Shown: in pieces, positions 1 through 9,286 of the stretch
Layout of the letters: each line of letters begins with the position of its first letter
How positions within the stretch are numbered: position 1 is the stretch's first letter
From: Rhizobium sp. Root1334
GTDB lineage: Bacteria; Pseudomonadota; Alphaproteobacteria; Rhizobiales; Rhizobiaceae
NCBI RefSeq assembly: GCF_001426665.1
Contig: NZ_LMEY01000001.1
Location: 1,464,001-1,528,000, forward strand
DNA length: 64,000 bases
Direction: 5' to 3'
The notes under the pieces: generated by a model
Databases searched by the model: none
Told to the model about the DNA's origin: nothing
The model's input: the letters and a program-made list of their open reading frames with translations, nothing else
Translations under genes and position numbers: made by a program

Positions 1-2
1 AA

Positions 3-1817
3 ACCGGCCTCGTTGCCTTCGACACGGAAACCACCTCGCTCGACGCGATGCAGGCTGAACTCGTCGGCTTTTCGCTGGCCATTGCCGATAACAGCAAGGA
101 CCCGTCCGGCACCGATATTCGCGCTGCTTATGTGCCGCTCCTCCACAAGACCGGCGGCAACGATCTTTTCAGTGACGGCGTGAAGCTCGCAGAGGGCCAG
201 ATTCCGGCCGCAGCCGCGCTCGAGCGATTGAAGGACCTGTTGGAGGACCCATCAGTTCTGAAGATCGCGCAGAACCTCAAATACGATTATCTGGTGATGA
301 AACGCCACGGCATCAGCATTGTCAGCTTCGACGATACGATGCTGATGTCCTACGTTGTCGACGCCGGCGCCGGTACGCACGGCATGGATTCACTGTCGGA
401 AAAATGGCTCGGCCATCAACCTATTCCCTACAAGGATGTTGCCGGCACAGGCAAATCCTCCGTCAGCTTCGATTATGTCGATATCGACAAGGCAACCGCC
501 TATGCGGCCGAAGATGCCGATGTCACACTCAGGCTCTGGCAGGTGCTGAAGCCCCGTCTGGCCGCCAAGAACCTCAACACGGTCTATGAGCGTCTGGAGC
601 GACCGCTGGTGCCGGTGCTGGCTCGCATGGAAGAGCGCGGCATCACCATCGACCGGCAGATCCTGTCGCGGCTGTCGGGTGAATTGGCACAGGGTGCGGC
701 TGGCCTCGAACACGAAATCTACGGGCTTGTCGGCGAAAGCTTCAATATCGGCTCGCCCAAACAGCTTGGCGATATCCTGTTTGGCCGGCTTGGCCTGCCG
801 GGCGGCGCCAAGACCAAGACTGGGCAATGGTCGACCTCGGCCTCGGTGCTTGAAGACCTCGCCGCCGACGGCCATGAGCTCCCGCGCAAGATTGTCGACT
901 GGCGGCAGCTGACCAAGCTGAAATCCACGTACACCGACGCACTTCCTGGTTTCGTGCATCCGGAGACGAAGCGCGTCCACACGTCCTATGCGCTGGCCGC
1001 AACGACCACAGGTCGCCTTTCGTCCTCCGACCCGAACCTGCAGAACATTCCGGTGCGCACCGCCGAAGGCCGCAAGATTCGCACGGCCTTTATCTCGACG
1101 CCGGGCCACAAGCTGGTTTCGGCTGACTATAGCCAGATCGAACTGCGCGTTCTTGCCCATGTCGCCGAGATTCCACAGCTGAAACAGGCCTTTTCCGATG
1201 GTATCGATATCCACGCGATGACGGCCTCGGAAATGTTTGGCGTGCCGGTCGAAGGCATGCCGAGCGAAATCCGCCGCCGTGCCAAGGCAATCAATTTCGG
1301 CATCATCTATGGCATCTCCGCCTTCGGCCTTGCCAACCAGCTGTCGATCGAGCGCTCGGAAGCGGGCGACTACATCAAGAAGTACTTCGAACGCTTCCCC
1401 GGTATCCGCGACTATATGGAAAGCACCAAGGCGTTTGCGCGGGAAAATGGTTATGTCGAAACCATCTTCGGCCGCCGGGCGCACTATCCGGACATTCGTT
1501 CGTCCAACCCCTCGCACCGCGCCTTCAACGAACGCGCCGCGATCAATGCGCCAATCCAGGGCTCGGCCGCCGACATCATCCGTCGCGCGATGGTGAAGAT
1601 GGAGCCTGCACTCGAACAGGCAGGACTTTCGGCCCGCGCGCGCATGCTTCTGCAGGTGCATGACGAATTGATCTTCGAGGTCGAAGATGCCGATGTCGAA
1701 CGTTCGATCCCGCTGATCGTCTCGGTCATGGAGAATGCGGCAATGCCGGCGCTCGACATGAAGGTGCCGCTCAAGGTCGATGCGCGGGCTGCGCATAATT
1801 GGGATGAAGCGCACTAA
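3..1817 (+). CDS. polA: DNA polymerase I, 3' part (left edge truncated)
   Basis: Replicative/repair DNA polymerase that fills gaps and removes RNA primers. The reading frame is already open at base 3, so the gene starts to the left of the window; the ATG at 48 is internal. The visible part starts inside the 3'-5' exonuclease domain with its Exo I motif (FDTETTSLD). It runs through the complete polymerase domain: motif A DYSQIELRVLAH, the O-helix RRRAKAINFGIIYG, and motif C QVHDELIFE near the C-terminus. The N-terminal 5'-3' exonuclease domain, if present, lies outside the window. The family is unmistakable. Whether the proofreading domain is fully active cannot be judged from this fragment alone. 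Confidence 0.97.
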   Translation, partial: TGLVAFDTETTSLDAMQAELVGFSLAIADNSKDPSGTDIRAAYVPLLHKTGGNDLFSDGVKLAEGQIPAAAALERLKDLLEDPSVLKIAQNLKYDYLVMKRHGISIVSFDDTMLMSYVVDAGAGTHGMDSLSEKWLGHQPIPYKDVAGTGKSSVSFDYVDIDKATAYAAEDADVTLRLWQVLKPRLAAKNLNTVYERLERPLVPVLARMEERGITIDRQILSRLSGELAQGAAGLEHEIYGLVGESFNIGSPKQLGDILFGRLGLPGGAKTKTGQWSTSASVLEDLAADGHELPRKIVDWRQLTKLKSTYTDALPGFVHPETKRVHTSYALAATTTGRLSSSDPNLQNIPVRTAEGRKIRTAFISTPGHKLVSADYSQIELRVLAHVAEIPQLKQAFSDGIDIHAMTASEMFGVPVEGMPSEIRRRAKAINFGIIYGISAFGLANQLSIERSEAGDYIKKYFERFPGIRDYMESTKAFARENGYVETIFGRRAHYPDIRSSNPSHRAFNERAAINAPIQGSAADIIRRAMVKMEPALEQAGLSARARMLLQVHDELIFEVEDADVERSIPLIVSVMENAAMPALDMKVPLKVDARAAHNWDEAH

Positions 1818-1900
1818 ATGTTGGGAAGCCGCGGCTTGCATCGCGGCGCTCCACCTGCATGATGGGGTCTATATCCTCATAACGCATTGGAGTCGTTGAT

Positions 1901-2884
1901 ATGCCCCTGTCACAATTTCCCGTCTTCGATCTCGGTGCCTTTGAAAAAGCGGATGCCGAGAGGAAGCGGGAATTGGGCAAACAGGTCGATGCCATTTGCC
2001 GGACGACCGGATTTCTGGCGATCCGCAATCATGGTGTACCGCAGGCCATCATCGATGCCGTCTGGGGCAAGGCGCACGCCTTTTTCGACCTGCCGCCGGA
2101 AGAAAAGCAAAATGCCCGGGCGCCTTACAAGGGCTATCCCTATGGCTATCTCGGCCCCGAGCTGGAGGCTTTGGCAAAATCCCGCGACATCGACAGCCCG
2201 CCGGACCTGAAGGAAAGCTTCAACGGCGGACCTTTGACACAGCCGGTATCCATGACCGATCCGGAAGCGCTGGCCTTTTGTTATGCGGCGACGATCTGGC
2301 CGGAAAAGCCTGATGGCTTCGTCGAAGCCTGGAAAGCCTATTATGCCTCGCTCGAGGACCTGGCCGCCCGTGTCATGCGCCTCTTTGCCGTAGCGCTTGA
2401 TCTGCCAGAAAACTACTTCGAGCGTTTCATCGATACGCCGATCAGTGCTTTGCGCGCGCTGAATTATCCGGAGCAACACGTGCCGCCGAAACCCGGCCAG
2501 CTGCGCGCCGGTGCGCATACGGATTATGGCAGCCTGACGATCCTCCTTCCGCAGGCGGGATCGAAGGGACTGGAACTGATGACGCCGGACGGCCAGTGGA
2601 AGCCTGTACCGCCGGTTCCCGGTGCCTTCGTCATCAATATCGGCGACCTGATGGCGCGCTGGACCAATGACCGCTGGGTTTCGACGCTGCACCGCGTCGT
2701 CAATCCATCACCGGAGGATGGCGGCATGGCGCGGCGGCAATCGCTCGCCTTTTTCCATCAGCCCAACTGGGACGCTGAGATTGCCGTGCTGGACGCCTGC
2801 CTGAACGAGGGCGAGACAGCAAAACATGCACCGGTTCTGTCGGGGCCTTATCTGATGAGCAAGTTCAAATCGACATCAGCCTGA
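1901..2884 (+). CDS. 2-oxoglutarate/Fe(II)-dependent oxygenase, isopenicillin N synthase family
   Basis: A 327-residue soluble non-haem iron oxygenase. It has an N-terminal DIOX_N-type segment (PVFDLGAFE; RTTGFLAIRNHGVP). The C-terminal jelly-roll core carries the iron triad HxD in GAHTDYGSLTILL and a distal His in LHRVVNP, then RQSLAFFHQPN with the Arg-x-Ser that binds 2-oxoglutarate in this family. Length is typical. The substrate cannot be read from sequence; family members oxidise amino acids, peptides, purines or secondary metabolites. It follows polA by 83 bases on the same strand and converges on the TetR gene, so it is probably a single-gene unit. The ATG at 1901 begins the conserved MPLSQFPVFDLG start. 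Confidence 0.88.
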   Translation: MPLSQFPVFDLGAFEKADAERKRELGKQVDAICRTTGFLAIRNHGVPQAIIDAVWGKAHAFFDLPPEEKQNARAPYKGYPYGYLGPELEALAKSRDIDSPPDLKESFNGGPLTQPVSMTDPEALAFCYAATIWPEKPDGFVEAWKAYYASLEDLAARVMRLFAVALDLPENYFERFIDTPISALRALNYPEQHVPPKPGQLRAGAHTDYGSLTILLPQAGSKGLELMTPDGQWKPVPPVPGAFVINIGDLMARWTNDRWVSTLHRVVNPSPEDGGMARRQSLAFFHQPNWDAEIAVLDACLNEGETAKHAPVLSGPYLMSKFKSTSA

Positions 2885-2918
2885 CGCCGCCTGCAAACCG
2901 GCTGCGAAACAGGATAGA

Positions 2919-3560
2919 TCAGGAAGCGGCCAGCGCTTCCGCAGTTGCTGGTGTCTGGCGAAAGCTGTCGAACAGACGTTTCAGCCCGTCCTTGCCTTCC
3001 GACGCCAGATCAAAGCGGCGGCCAAACAGCAACCACTCGCTGCAAAGGCCTTCCATCATCCAGCGCAGCGCTTTGGTGGCAGACTGAGGCGTCCAGTTTC
3101 CATTGAGAAAGCCCTCGCTCCGGGCCGTATCAAAAGCGCTATCGAGCATTACGGTGTGCCGGTCATCGACCTCTTGCTGCTTTTCCAGAACCGGCAGCAG
3201 ATCCTCGCCGTAAGGGCAGCGCAGAAGAATGGTGAAGATGCGCTGGCGATGTTCGTCGCCGGCCAGTTGGTCGAGCCAGTCTCCGGCTGACTTCTCGATA
3301 TAGCACAGCACATCAGCACCCGGCTGCACGACATTGCGGGCGATCATGTCTTCCAGCGGCAAGTTTACGGTATTGTAGAGCTCGAGAAACAGATCGGTCT
3401 TGTTGGAAAAATGCCAATAGATGGCGCCGCGCGTTACGCCGGCCGCCTTGGCGACATCATCGAGTGATGCAGTGGAAACGCCTTTCTCGAAGAAAACCCG
3501 TTCCGCAGCATTCAGAATGCTGTTGCGGGTCTCTTCCGCCTCGGCTTTTGTTCTACGCAT
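2919..3560 (-). CDS. TetR/AcrR-family repressor of the adjacent RND pump
   Basis: A 213-residue one-component regulator. The N-terminal TetR helix-turn-helix is clear: ETRNSILNAAERVFFEKGVSTASLDDVAKAAGVTR is split across helices 1-3 and followed by GAIYWHFSNKTDLF. The C-terminal half is the variable ligand-binding bundle (TetR_C AcrR-type). It lies downstream of the pump genes on the same strand, separated by a terminator hairpin, with a good Shine-Dalgarno (GGAGG) before its ATG. By analogy with AcrR, AmeR and BepR it probably represses the pump and is released by pump substrates. That link is inferred from position. Confidence 0.9.
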   Translation of the reverse strand: MRRTKAEAEETRNSILNAAERVFFEKGVSTASLDDVAKAAGVTRGAIYWHFSNKTDLFLELYNTVNLPLEDMIARNVVQPGADVLCYIEKSAGDWLDQLAGDEHRQRIFTILLRCPYGEDLLPVLEKQQEVDDRHTVMLDSAFDTARSEGFLNGNWTPQSATKALRWMMEGLCSEWLLFGRRFDLASEGKDGLKRLFDSFRQTPATAEALAAS

Positions 3561-3577
3561 GACGCCTCCTCAACCGG

Positions 3578-3601
3578 AAAAGGCCCGCCTTCCGGCGGGC
3601 C
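3578..3601 (-). terminator. Rho-independent terminator between RND pump and tetR
   Basis: A perfect 8-bp GC stem (GGCCCGCC / GGCGGGCC) with a 4-base loop. Read on the minus strand it is followed by a short T run (TTTT). It sits seven bases after the pump stop codon and before the tetR start. It would end or attenuate pump transcripts before the regulator. Confidence 0.8.
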
Positions 3602-3608
3602 GTCTCCA

Positions 3609-6600
3609 TTATTCTGCCGGTGTAGAGGCCGTTTCCGCATCCGCACCGATCGGCTTCAACGTCGTTCTGCGGAACAGCTTCATGATGAACACGAAGAAGA
3701 CCGGCACGAAGAAGATCGCCAACACCGTCGCCGAGATCATGCCCCCCATGACGCCGGTACCGATGGCGCGCTGGCTGCCGGAGCTTGCGCCGGTGGCAAT
3801 CGCCAGCGGCAGAACACCGAGGGTAAAGGCCAGCGAGGTCATCAGGATCGGACGGAAGCGCAGGTGCGCCGCCTCGATGGTGGCATCCAGCAACGGTTTT
3901 CCGGCCTCCATCTGCTCCTTGGCGAACTCGATGATCAGGATCGCGTTCTTCGCCGATAGTCCGATGATCGCGATCAGGCCGACCTTGAAGTAAACGTCGT
4001 TCGGCATGTCCCGCAGGATCACGGCCAAAACCGCACCGATGACGCCAAGCGGCACCACCATCATCACCGCAACGGGGATGCTCCAGCTTTCATAGAGCGC
4101 TGCAAGGCACAGGAAGATCAAGAGGCAGGACAGCGCCACCAGAAGCGGTGCCTGAGTGCCCGAGGCGATTTCTTCCCGCGACTGCCCCGTCCACTCATAG
4201 CCGAAGCCGGGAGGAAGCTGACTGAACAGACGTTCCATTTCGGCGATCGCTTCACCGGAGGAATAGCCTGCATTGGCCTGGCCGCTGATCGGCACTGACG
4301 GGTAGCCGTTATAGCCGACGGTCTGTGTCGGGCCGCTCGTCCACTCGATGCTGGCGAAAGCAGACAGAGGCACCATGCCGTCATTGCTGTTACGCACGTT
4401 GAGCTTCAGAAGGTCGGCCGTCTGCATGCGCCGGTTCTCGTCAGCCTGCACCGTCACACGCTGCAGACGTCCCGCATTCGGGAAGTCGTTGACATAGGAC
4501 GAACCGAGATTGGTCGAGATCGTCGAGTTGATCTCCGCAAAGGTCACACCGAACGTGTTGGCCTTTTCACGGTCGATCAACAGATTGACCTGTGCCGCAT
4601 CCGGCAGGCCATCGACGCGAACACCAGAGATGACCGGGCTTTGCGCGGCAAGGCCGAGAAGCTGGTCACGCGCTGCGGCGAGTGCCGCGGCCCCTTGACC
4701 ACCACGATCCTGCAGGCGGAACTCGAAGCCATTGGAGGTGCCGAGACCCTGGATCGGCGGCGGCGAGAGCGCAAAGCTGATCGCATCCTTGATCTGGGAC
4801 ATGGCGCCCGATGCCCGGCCGGCGATGACCGAGGCAACATCGTTGGGTCCACGCTCCGACCAGTCCTTCAGCGTCACGAAGGCGAGGCCGGCATTCTGAC
4901 CGGTACCGGAGAACGAGAAGCCGCTGATGGCGATGATCCGTTCGACAGCCGGTTCCTGGCTGAAGATGGCTTCCGTCTGCTCGATAACCTCGGTCGTGCG
5001 GTTTCCGGTTGCTTCCGACGGCAGCTGCATCGAGACGATGACGAAGCCCTGGTCTTCATCCGGAAGGAACGACGACGGCAGCTGCATGAACAGATACGCC
5101 AAACCGCCGAGCAGCACGACATAGATCAGCATGAAGCGCCATGTGCGCGTGACCATGCCGGCGACCCAGCCGCTATAGCCATGCGACGCCTTGTCGAAGC
5201 CGCGGTTGAACAGCCCGAAGAAACCGCGCTTGGCGTGATGATGGCCCTTCGGAACCTGCTTGAGGAAGCTGGCGCACAATGCTGGCGTCAGCGTCAAGGC
5301 GAGCAGAGCCGAGAACAGGATGGAAACCACCATGGTCAGCGAGAACTGCTGGTAGATGACGCCAACGGCGCCGGGGAAGAAGGCCATCGGAATGAACACG
5401 GCCGACAGAACCAGCGTGATGCCGATGACGGCACCGGTGATCTGCTTCATCGCCTTGCGTGTTGCTTCCTTCGGTGTCAGCCCTTCTTCGGACATGATGC
5501 GTTCGACGTTTTCGACGACGATGATCGCATCGTCGACGAGAATGCCGATGGCAAGCACCATGCCGAACATCGTCAGAACGTTGATCGAGAAGCCCATGGC
5601 GAGCATGGCGGCACACGTGCCGAGCAATGCTACGGGAACGACGAGTGTCGGAATGATGGTGTAGCGGATGTTCTGCAGGAACAGGAACATCACGAGGAAC
5701 ACCAGGGCCACCGCTTCAAGCAGCGTGTGCAGAACCTTTTCGATCGAGATCGCGACGAAGGGCGACGTGTCGTAGGGGACGGAGTATTCGACGCCCGCCG
5801 GGAAAAACGTTGCCAGTTCGTCCATACGCGCCTTGATGGCCGTGGACGTGGCCAGCGCGTTGCCGGTTGGGGTCAACTGCACGCCGATAGCCGCGGACGG
5901 CTTGCCGTTCAGGCGGGTGGAGAAGCTATAGTCCTGACCGCCGATCTCGATGCGGGCAACATCGCGCAGACGAACCGTGGCACCGTTGAGATTGGCACGC
6001 AGGATGATCGCCCCAAACTCTTCAGCCGAGGTGAGCTGGCCCTTGATCAGAACAGGCGCGCTGATCTGCTGTGTGATCGGGTTCGGCTGGGCGCCGATGC
6101 TGCCAGACGCGACCTGGGCGTTCTGTGCGGTGATTGCGGCGTTGATGTCGCTGGCCGTCAGATTGAGGCCACGCATCTTGTCCGGATCGAGCCAGATACG
6201 CATGGCGCGCTCGGTGGCAAACATCTGCGCACGGCCGACGCCTTCGACGCGCTGGATTTCGTTGAGCACGTTGCGGCTGAGATAGTCGCCGAGCGAAACC
6301 GCATCCATGGAACCGTCGGTGGATGTGAGTGCGAGGATCATCAGGAAGCCGGAACCGGCTTCCTCAACCTCGATGCCCTGCTGACGCACGGCATCGGGCA
6401 AACGCGCCTCGACGCGGCGAACACGGTTCTGCACGTCGATCGAGGCGTCACCGGAATCAGTGCCCGGAGCAAAGGTCACGTTGATCGACACGCTGCCTGC
6501 AGCGCTGGACGTCGACGAGAAATACTGCATTCCCTCGATGCCGTTCAGCTCATTTTCGATGAGCCGCGTCACACTCTGGTAGGTCTCTTCCGACGATGCG

Positions 6601-6752
6601 CCGGGATAGCTGGTGTTGATGGAAATCTGCGGTGGTGCGACGTTCGGATACTGCGAAATCGGCAGCAGCGGCAGCGCGATGATACCGGAGATCATGATGA
6701 AAAGCGCGACGACCCACGCAAAGATCGGCCGGTCGATAAAGAAACTAGGCAT
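3609..6752 (-). CDS. RND multidrug efflux permease, AcrB/BepE type (HAE1)
   Basis: A 1047-residue inner-membrane proton-drug antiporter of the hydrophobe/amphiphile efflux family. It starts with the standard cytoplasmic/TM1 segment MPSFFIDRPIFAWVVALF. It has two large periplasmic porter/docking loops and a TM4 proton-relay motif GILVDDAIIVVENVER with the paired Asp. A second hydrophobic half begins at SCLLIFLCLAALYESWSIP. Length is typical of AcrB. It is 11 bases downstream of the membrane-fusion protein gene. No outer-membrane channel gene lies nearby, so a TolC/BepC homologue elsewhere is presumably used. Substrates cannot be predicted. Confidence 0.95.
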   Translation of the reverse strand: MPSFFIDRPIFAWVVALFIMISGIIALPLLPISQYPNVAPPQISINTSYPGASSEETYQSVTRLIENELNGIEGMQYFSSTSSAAGSVSINVTFAPGTDSGDASIDVQNRVRRVEARLPDAVRQQGIEVEEAGSGFLMILALTSTDGSMDAVSLGDYLSRNVLNEIQRVEGVGRAQMFATERAMRIWLDPDKMRGLNLTASDINAAITAQNAQVASGSIGAQPNPITQQISAPVLIKGQLTSAEEFGAIILRANLNGATVRLRDVARIEIGGQDYSFSTRLNGKPSAAIGVQLTPTGNALATSTAIKARMDELATFFPAGVEYSVPYDTSPFVAISIEKVLHTLLEAVALVFLVMFLFLQNIRYTIIPTLVVPVALLGTCAAMLAMGFSINVLTMFGMVLAIGILVDDAIIVVENVERIMSEEGLTPKEATRKAMKQITGAVIGITLVLSAVFIPMAFFPGAVGVIYQQFSLTMVVSILFSALLALTLTPALCASFLKQVPKGHHHAKRGFFGLFNRGFDKASHGYSGWVAGMVTRTWRFMLIYVVLLGGLAYLFMQLPSSFLPDEDQGFVIVSMQLPSEATGNRTTEVIEQTEAIFSQEPAVERIIAISGFSFSGTGQNAGLAFVTLKDWSERGPNDVASVIAGRASGAMSQIKDAISFALSPPPIQGLGTSNGFEFRLQDRGGQGAAALAAARDQLLGLAAQSPVISGVRVDGLPDAAQVNLLIDREKANTFGVTFAEINSTISTNLGSSYVNDFPNAGRLQRVTVQADENRRMQTADLLKLNVRNSNDGMVPLSAFASIEWTSGPTQTVGYNGYPSVPISGQANAGYSSGEAIAEMERLFSQLPPGFGYEWTGQSREEIASGTQAPLLVALSCLLIFLCLAALYESWSIPVAVMMVVPLGVIGAVLAVILRDMPNDVYFKVGLIAIIGLSAKNAILIIEFAKEQMEAGKPLLDATIEAAHLRFRPILMTSLAFTLGVLPLAIATGASSGSQRAIGTGVMGGMISATVLAIFFVPVFFVFIMKLFRRTTLKPIGADAETASTPAE

Positions 6753-6763
6753 CGATCAGATCC

Positions 6764-8023
6764 TCACTTCGCCTGTTCGGCAGGCTTTGCCTCTTCCGCC
6801 GGCTTGGCAGCAGCACCGTCCGTGCCGGCCTGCTCAGCAGCGGGTTTCGCGTCCGCTGGCTTTGCACCGGCAGGCTGGGCATCAGCGACCTTCCAGTCCG
6901 CCGGCTCGACGGGCGCGCCAGGGCGAACCTTCTGGAAGCCTTCGACGATCACCTTCTCGCCGGCCTTCAAGCCATTGCGGATGATCCATTGATCACCCAG
7001 AACATGGCCGGCAGAGACGGTGCGCAGTTCGGCCGTCTTGTCATCCTTGACGACATAGACCTGTGCATTGCCCGATGTATCGCGCTGCACGGCCTGAGTT
7101 GGCACAGCGATGGCATCCTTCTCGACGCCCTGCTGGATGATTACGCGCACATACATGCCGGGCAGCAGGTCGCCGTCCGGATTGGGGAATTCACCACGCA
7201 ACGTAACCTGGCCGGTTGTCTCATCGACAGCTGCTTCCGAAAACAAAAGCTTACCGGCATGCGGATAGGCACTGCCGTCATCCATCACCAGATTGACCTT
7301 GGCTTCGTTGCCCCCACCGGCCAAAGCACCGTCCTGCAGCGCCTTGCGCAGGCGGATGAGATCCATCGCAGACTGGGTAAAGTCGGCATAGACAGGATCG
7401 AGCTGCTGGATCGTGGCCAGGTTTTCGGAGCCATTGGCGCTGACCAGCGCACCCTCGGTGATCAGCGCACGGCCGATACGGCCGCTGATCGGCGCTGTGA
7501 CATTGGTATATTGCAGATTGAGCTGGGCGGTTGCGAGACCTGCCTCAGCGATGGCCACGTCGGCATCGGCCTGTGCGAGCTGCGCGATCGCGTCATCATA
7601 GTTCTGACCGGTGGCGACGCCGGATTTCTTTAACTGCTCCTGGCGATCAGCCGCCTGCTTGGCCTGAAGCTGAACCGCCTTTGCGCGGCGCAACGTGCCT
7701 TCGGCACTCTCGACCAGAACCCTGAAAGGCGCCGGATCAATCCGGTACAGCACGTCGCCGGCGTTCACATGCGAGCCCTGCTCGAACACGCGTTCGATGA
7801 CGATGCCGGTGGCGCGCGGACGCACTTCCGAAATGCGGGTTGCTGCGATGCGGCCCGGCAGGTCGTTGGTGATCGGCAGCGATTCGGTCTTCGTTGTAAT
7901 CACCGAGACCTGCGGCGGCGGATAGGACGGGGCCGCCTGCTTCTCGCTGTCGTCCTTCTGGCAGCCTGAAATAATCACCAGGGCAGCCACTGTTGCAGCC
8001 AATATTGGTCGGTTCATCCGCAT
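6764..8023 (-). CDS. RND efflux periplasmic adaptor (membrane fusion protein), AcrA type
   Basis: A periplasmic adaptor linking the RND permease to an outer-membrane channel. From the ATG at 8023 the protein begins MRMNRPILAATVAALVIISGC, a signal peptide with an ISGC lipobox, so it is probably a lipoprotein. The biotinyl-lipoyl and alpha-hairpin regions follow (RISEVRPRATGIVIERVFEQGSHVNAGDVLYRIDP; ADRQEQLKKSG...QLAQADADVAIAEAGL), then the beta-barrel and membrane-proximal domains. The last ~45 residues form an Ala/Pro/Lys-rich tail. An upstream in-frame ATG at 8110 would add 29 residues before the signal peptide and is unlikely; 8035 and 8017 are alternatives. Confidence 0.92.
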   Translation of the reverse strand: MRMNRPILAATVAALVIISGCQKDDSEKQAAPSYPPPQVSVITTKTESLPITNDLPGRIAATRISEVRPRATGIVIERVFEQGSHVNAGDVLYRIDPAPFRVLVESAEGTLRRAKAVQLQAKQAADRQEQLKKSGVATGQNYDDAIAQLAQADADVAIAEAGLATAQLNLQYTNVTAPISGRIGRALITEGALVSANGSENLATIQQLDPVYADFTQSAMDLIRLRKALQDGALAGGGNEAKVNLVMDDGSAYPHAGKLLFSEAAVDETTGQVTLRGEFPNPDGDLLPGMYVRVIIQQGVEKDAIAVPTQAVQRDTSGNAQVYVVKDDKTAELRTVSAGHVLGDQWIIRNGLKAGEKVIVEGFQKVRPGAPVEPADWKVADAQPAGAKPADAKPAAEQAGTDGAAAKPAEEAKPAEQAK

Positions 8024-8149
8024 CTCTGGTTCCATACGCAAAGTCCAGCCACACAGCCGATCATCTTTTTTCAAAGAGATCAGCTGCTGCTGGAAGTTCA
8101 TGAAAATCAATATGATACGAAGAAATTCCGGGACAGAACGACCAACGCA

Positions 8150-8182
8150 TCAATTATACAAACAGATACGTATGTTAAAACC
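8150..8182. promoter_or_regulatory. Possible TetR operator/promoter of the RND pump
   Basis: The 249-base gap between the pump adaptor and the ABC ATPase gene is AT-rich and holds no ORF. Around 8157-8178 there are repeated ATAC/GTAT half-sites (ATACAAACAG, ATACGTATGTT) centred on the palindrome ATACGTAT. TetR-type pump repressors usually bind such sites upstream of the adaptor gene. This is a weak, pattern-based call. Confidence 0.35.
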
Positions 8183-8272
8183 GGAAGCAGCGCAAGCCGA
8201 TGATGCAACGCACAATAAAACGTTACCGAACGATAATTTTCATCAACATTCGGATACAATCACGTTTCGAAA

Positions 8273-9274
8273 TCAGCGCAGAACCCGGTCGTCGGCACCG
8301 AAACGGTGCATCGAAGCCTTGTCCGGCGTCGCGTAGACGACGTCGTCGACATCGTATTTGTGCTCACCGAAGAGGCGAACCGTCAGCAGGCCGGTGACCT
8401 CGGTTTCCAGATACAGGATCGTATCGGCACCAAGATGCTCGACATGAATGACCTTGCCCTTCCAGTCACCGCTCTCACGCGACAGGGTAATATGTTCCGG
8501 CCGGATACCGACAGTCTTTGCCTCTTTGTCGCCGAGCCTGCCGGCTTCAATGAAATTCATCTGCGGCGAACCGATGAAGCCGCCGACGAACATGTTAGCC
8601 GGCCTGTTATAAAGCTCCATCGGCGAGCCGATCTGCTCGATCTGGCCGGCATTGAGAACGACGATCTTGTCGGCCAGCGTCATCGCCTCGACCTGATCGT
8701 GCGTCACATAGATCATCGTTGCCTTGAGGCTGCGGTGCAGCCGGGCGATCTCCAGACGCGTATTGACGCGCAGCGCAGCATCGAGGTTGGAGAGAGGCTC
8801 ATCAAACAGGAACAGCTTTGGCTCCCGCACGATGGCGCGGCCGATGGCGACGCGCTGGCGCTGGCCGCCGGACAGTTCCGCAGGACGGCGGGCAAGATAT
8901 GACTCAAGCGACAGCATGCTGGATGCCTTGGCGACCTTGGCGTCGACCTCCGCCTTCGGCGCGCCCATCTGCTTCAGGCCGAGGCCCATATTGTCCTTGA
9001 CCGTCAGATGCGGGTAGAGCGCATAGGACTGGAACACCATGGCGATGCCGCGCTTGGCCGGCGGCGTGGTGACCACTTCCTGGCCATCGATCTGGACGCT
9101 GCCGGAGGTCGCATCCTCAAGACCGGCGATGACACGCAGAAGAGTCGACTTGCCGCAGCCGGACGGGCCAACGAAGATGACGAACTCGCCATCCTTCACG
9201 TCGAGGTCGATGCCCTTCAGAACTTCGTGATTGCCGAAGGCCTTGCGGATGGATTTCAGTTGAAGTGATCCCAC
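8273..9274 (-). CDS. Sugar ABC transporter ATP-binding protein (UgpC/MalK/MsmK type)
   Basis: A 333-residue ATPase that energises carbohydrate import. Walker [10 protein letters not shown] is near residue 36, the Q-loop lies in [13 protein letters not shown], the signature is LSGGQRQR, Walker B is [16 protein letters not shown], and the H-loop is in [14 protein letters not shown]. It ends with the regulatory TOBE-type C-terminal region ([12 protein letters not shown]) typical of the MalK/UgpC branch. The start is GTG behind a G-rich Shine-Dalgarno. It is the last gene of a minus-strand operon with two permeases, a binding protein, an oxidoreductase and murQ. Subunits of this branch are often shared between transporters. 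Confidence 0.95.
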   Translation of the reverse strand: MGSLQLKSIRKAFGNHEVLKGIDLDVKDGEFVIFVGPSGCGKSTLLRVIAGLEDATSGSVQIDGQEVVTTPPAKRGIAMVFQSYALYPHLTVKDNMGLGLKQMGAPKAEVDAKVAKASSMLSLESYLARRPAELSGGQRQRVAIGRAIVREPKLFLFDEPLSNLDAALRVNTRLEIARLHRSLKATMIYVTHDQVEAMTLADKIVVLNAGQIEQIGSPMELYNRPANMFVGGFIGSPQMNFIEAGRLGDKEAKTVGIRPEHITLSRESGDWKGKVIHVEHLGADTILYLETEVTGLLTVRLFGEHKYDVDDVVYATPDKASMHRFGADDRVLR

Positions 9275-9286
9275 GTGAGGCCCCTT

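Noticed and set aside
390..1841. 483-aa open frame opposite polA
   Set aside because: Entirely antisense to well-conserved polA codons; high-GC third positions keep the opposite frame open. No recognisable domain.
4641..6992. 783-aa open frame opposite the RND permease
   Set aside because: Low-complexity Arg/His/Asp/Gly-rich translation typical of an antisense shadow; the RND permease on the other strand is certain.
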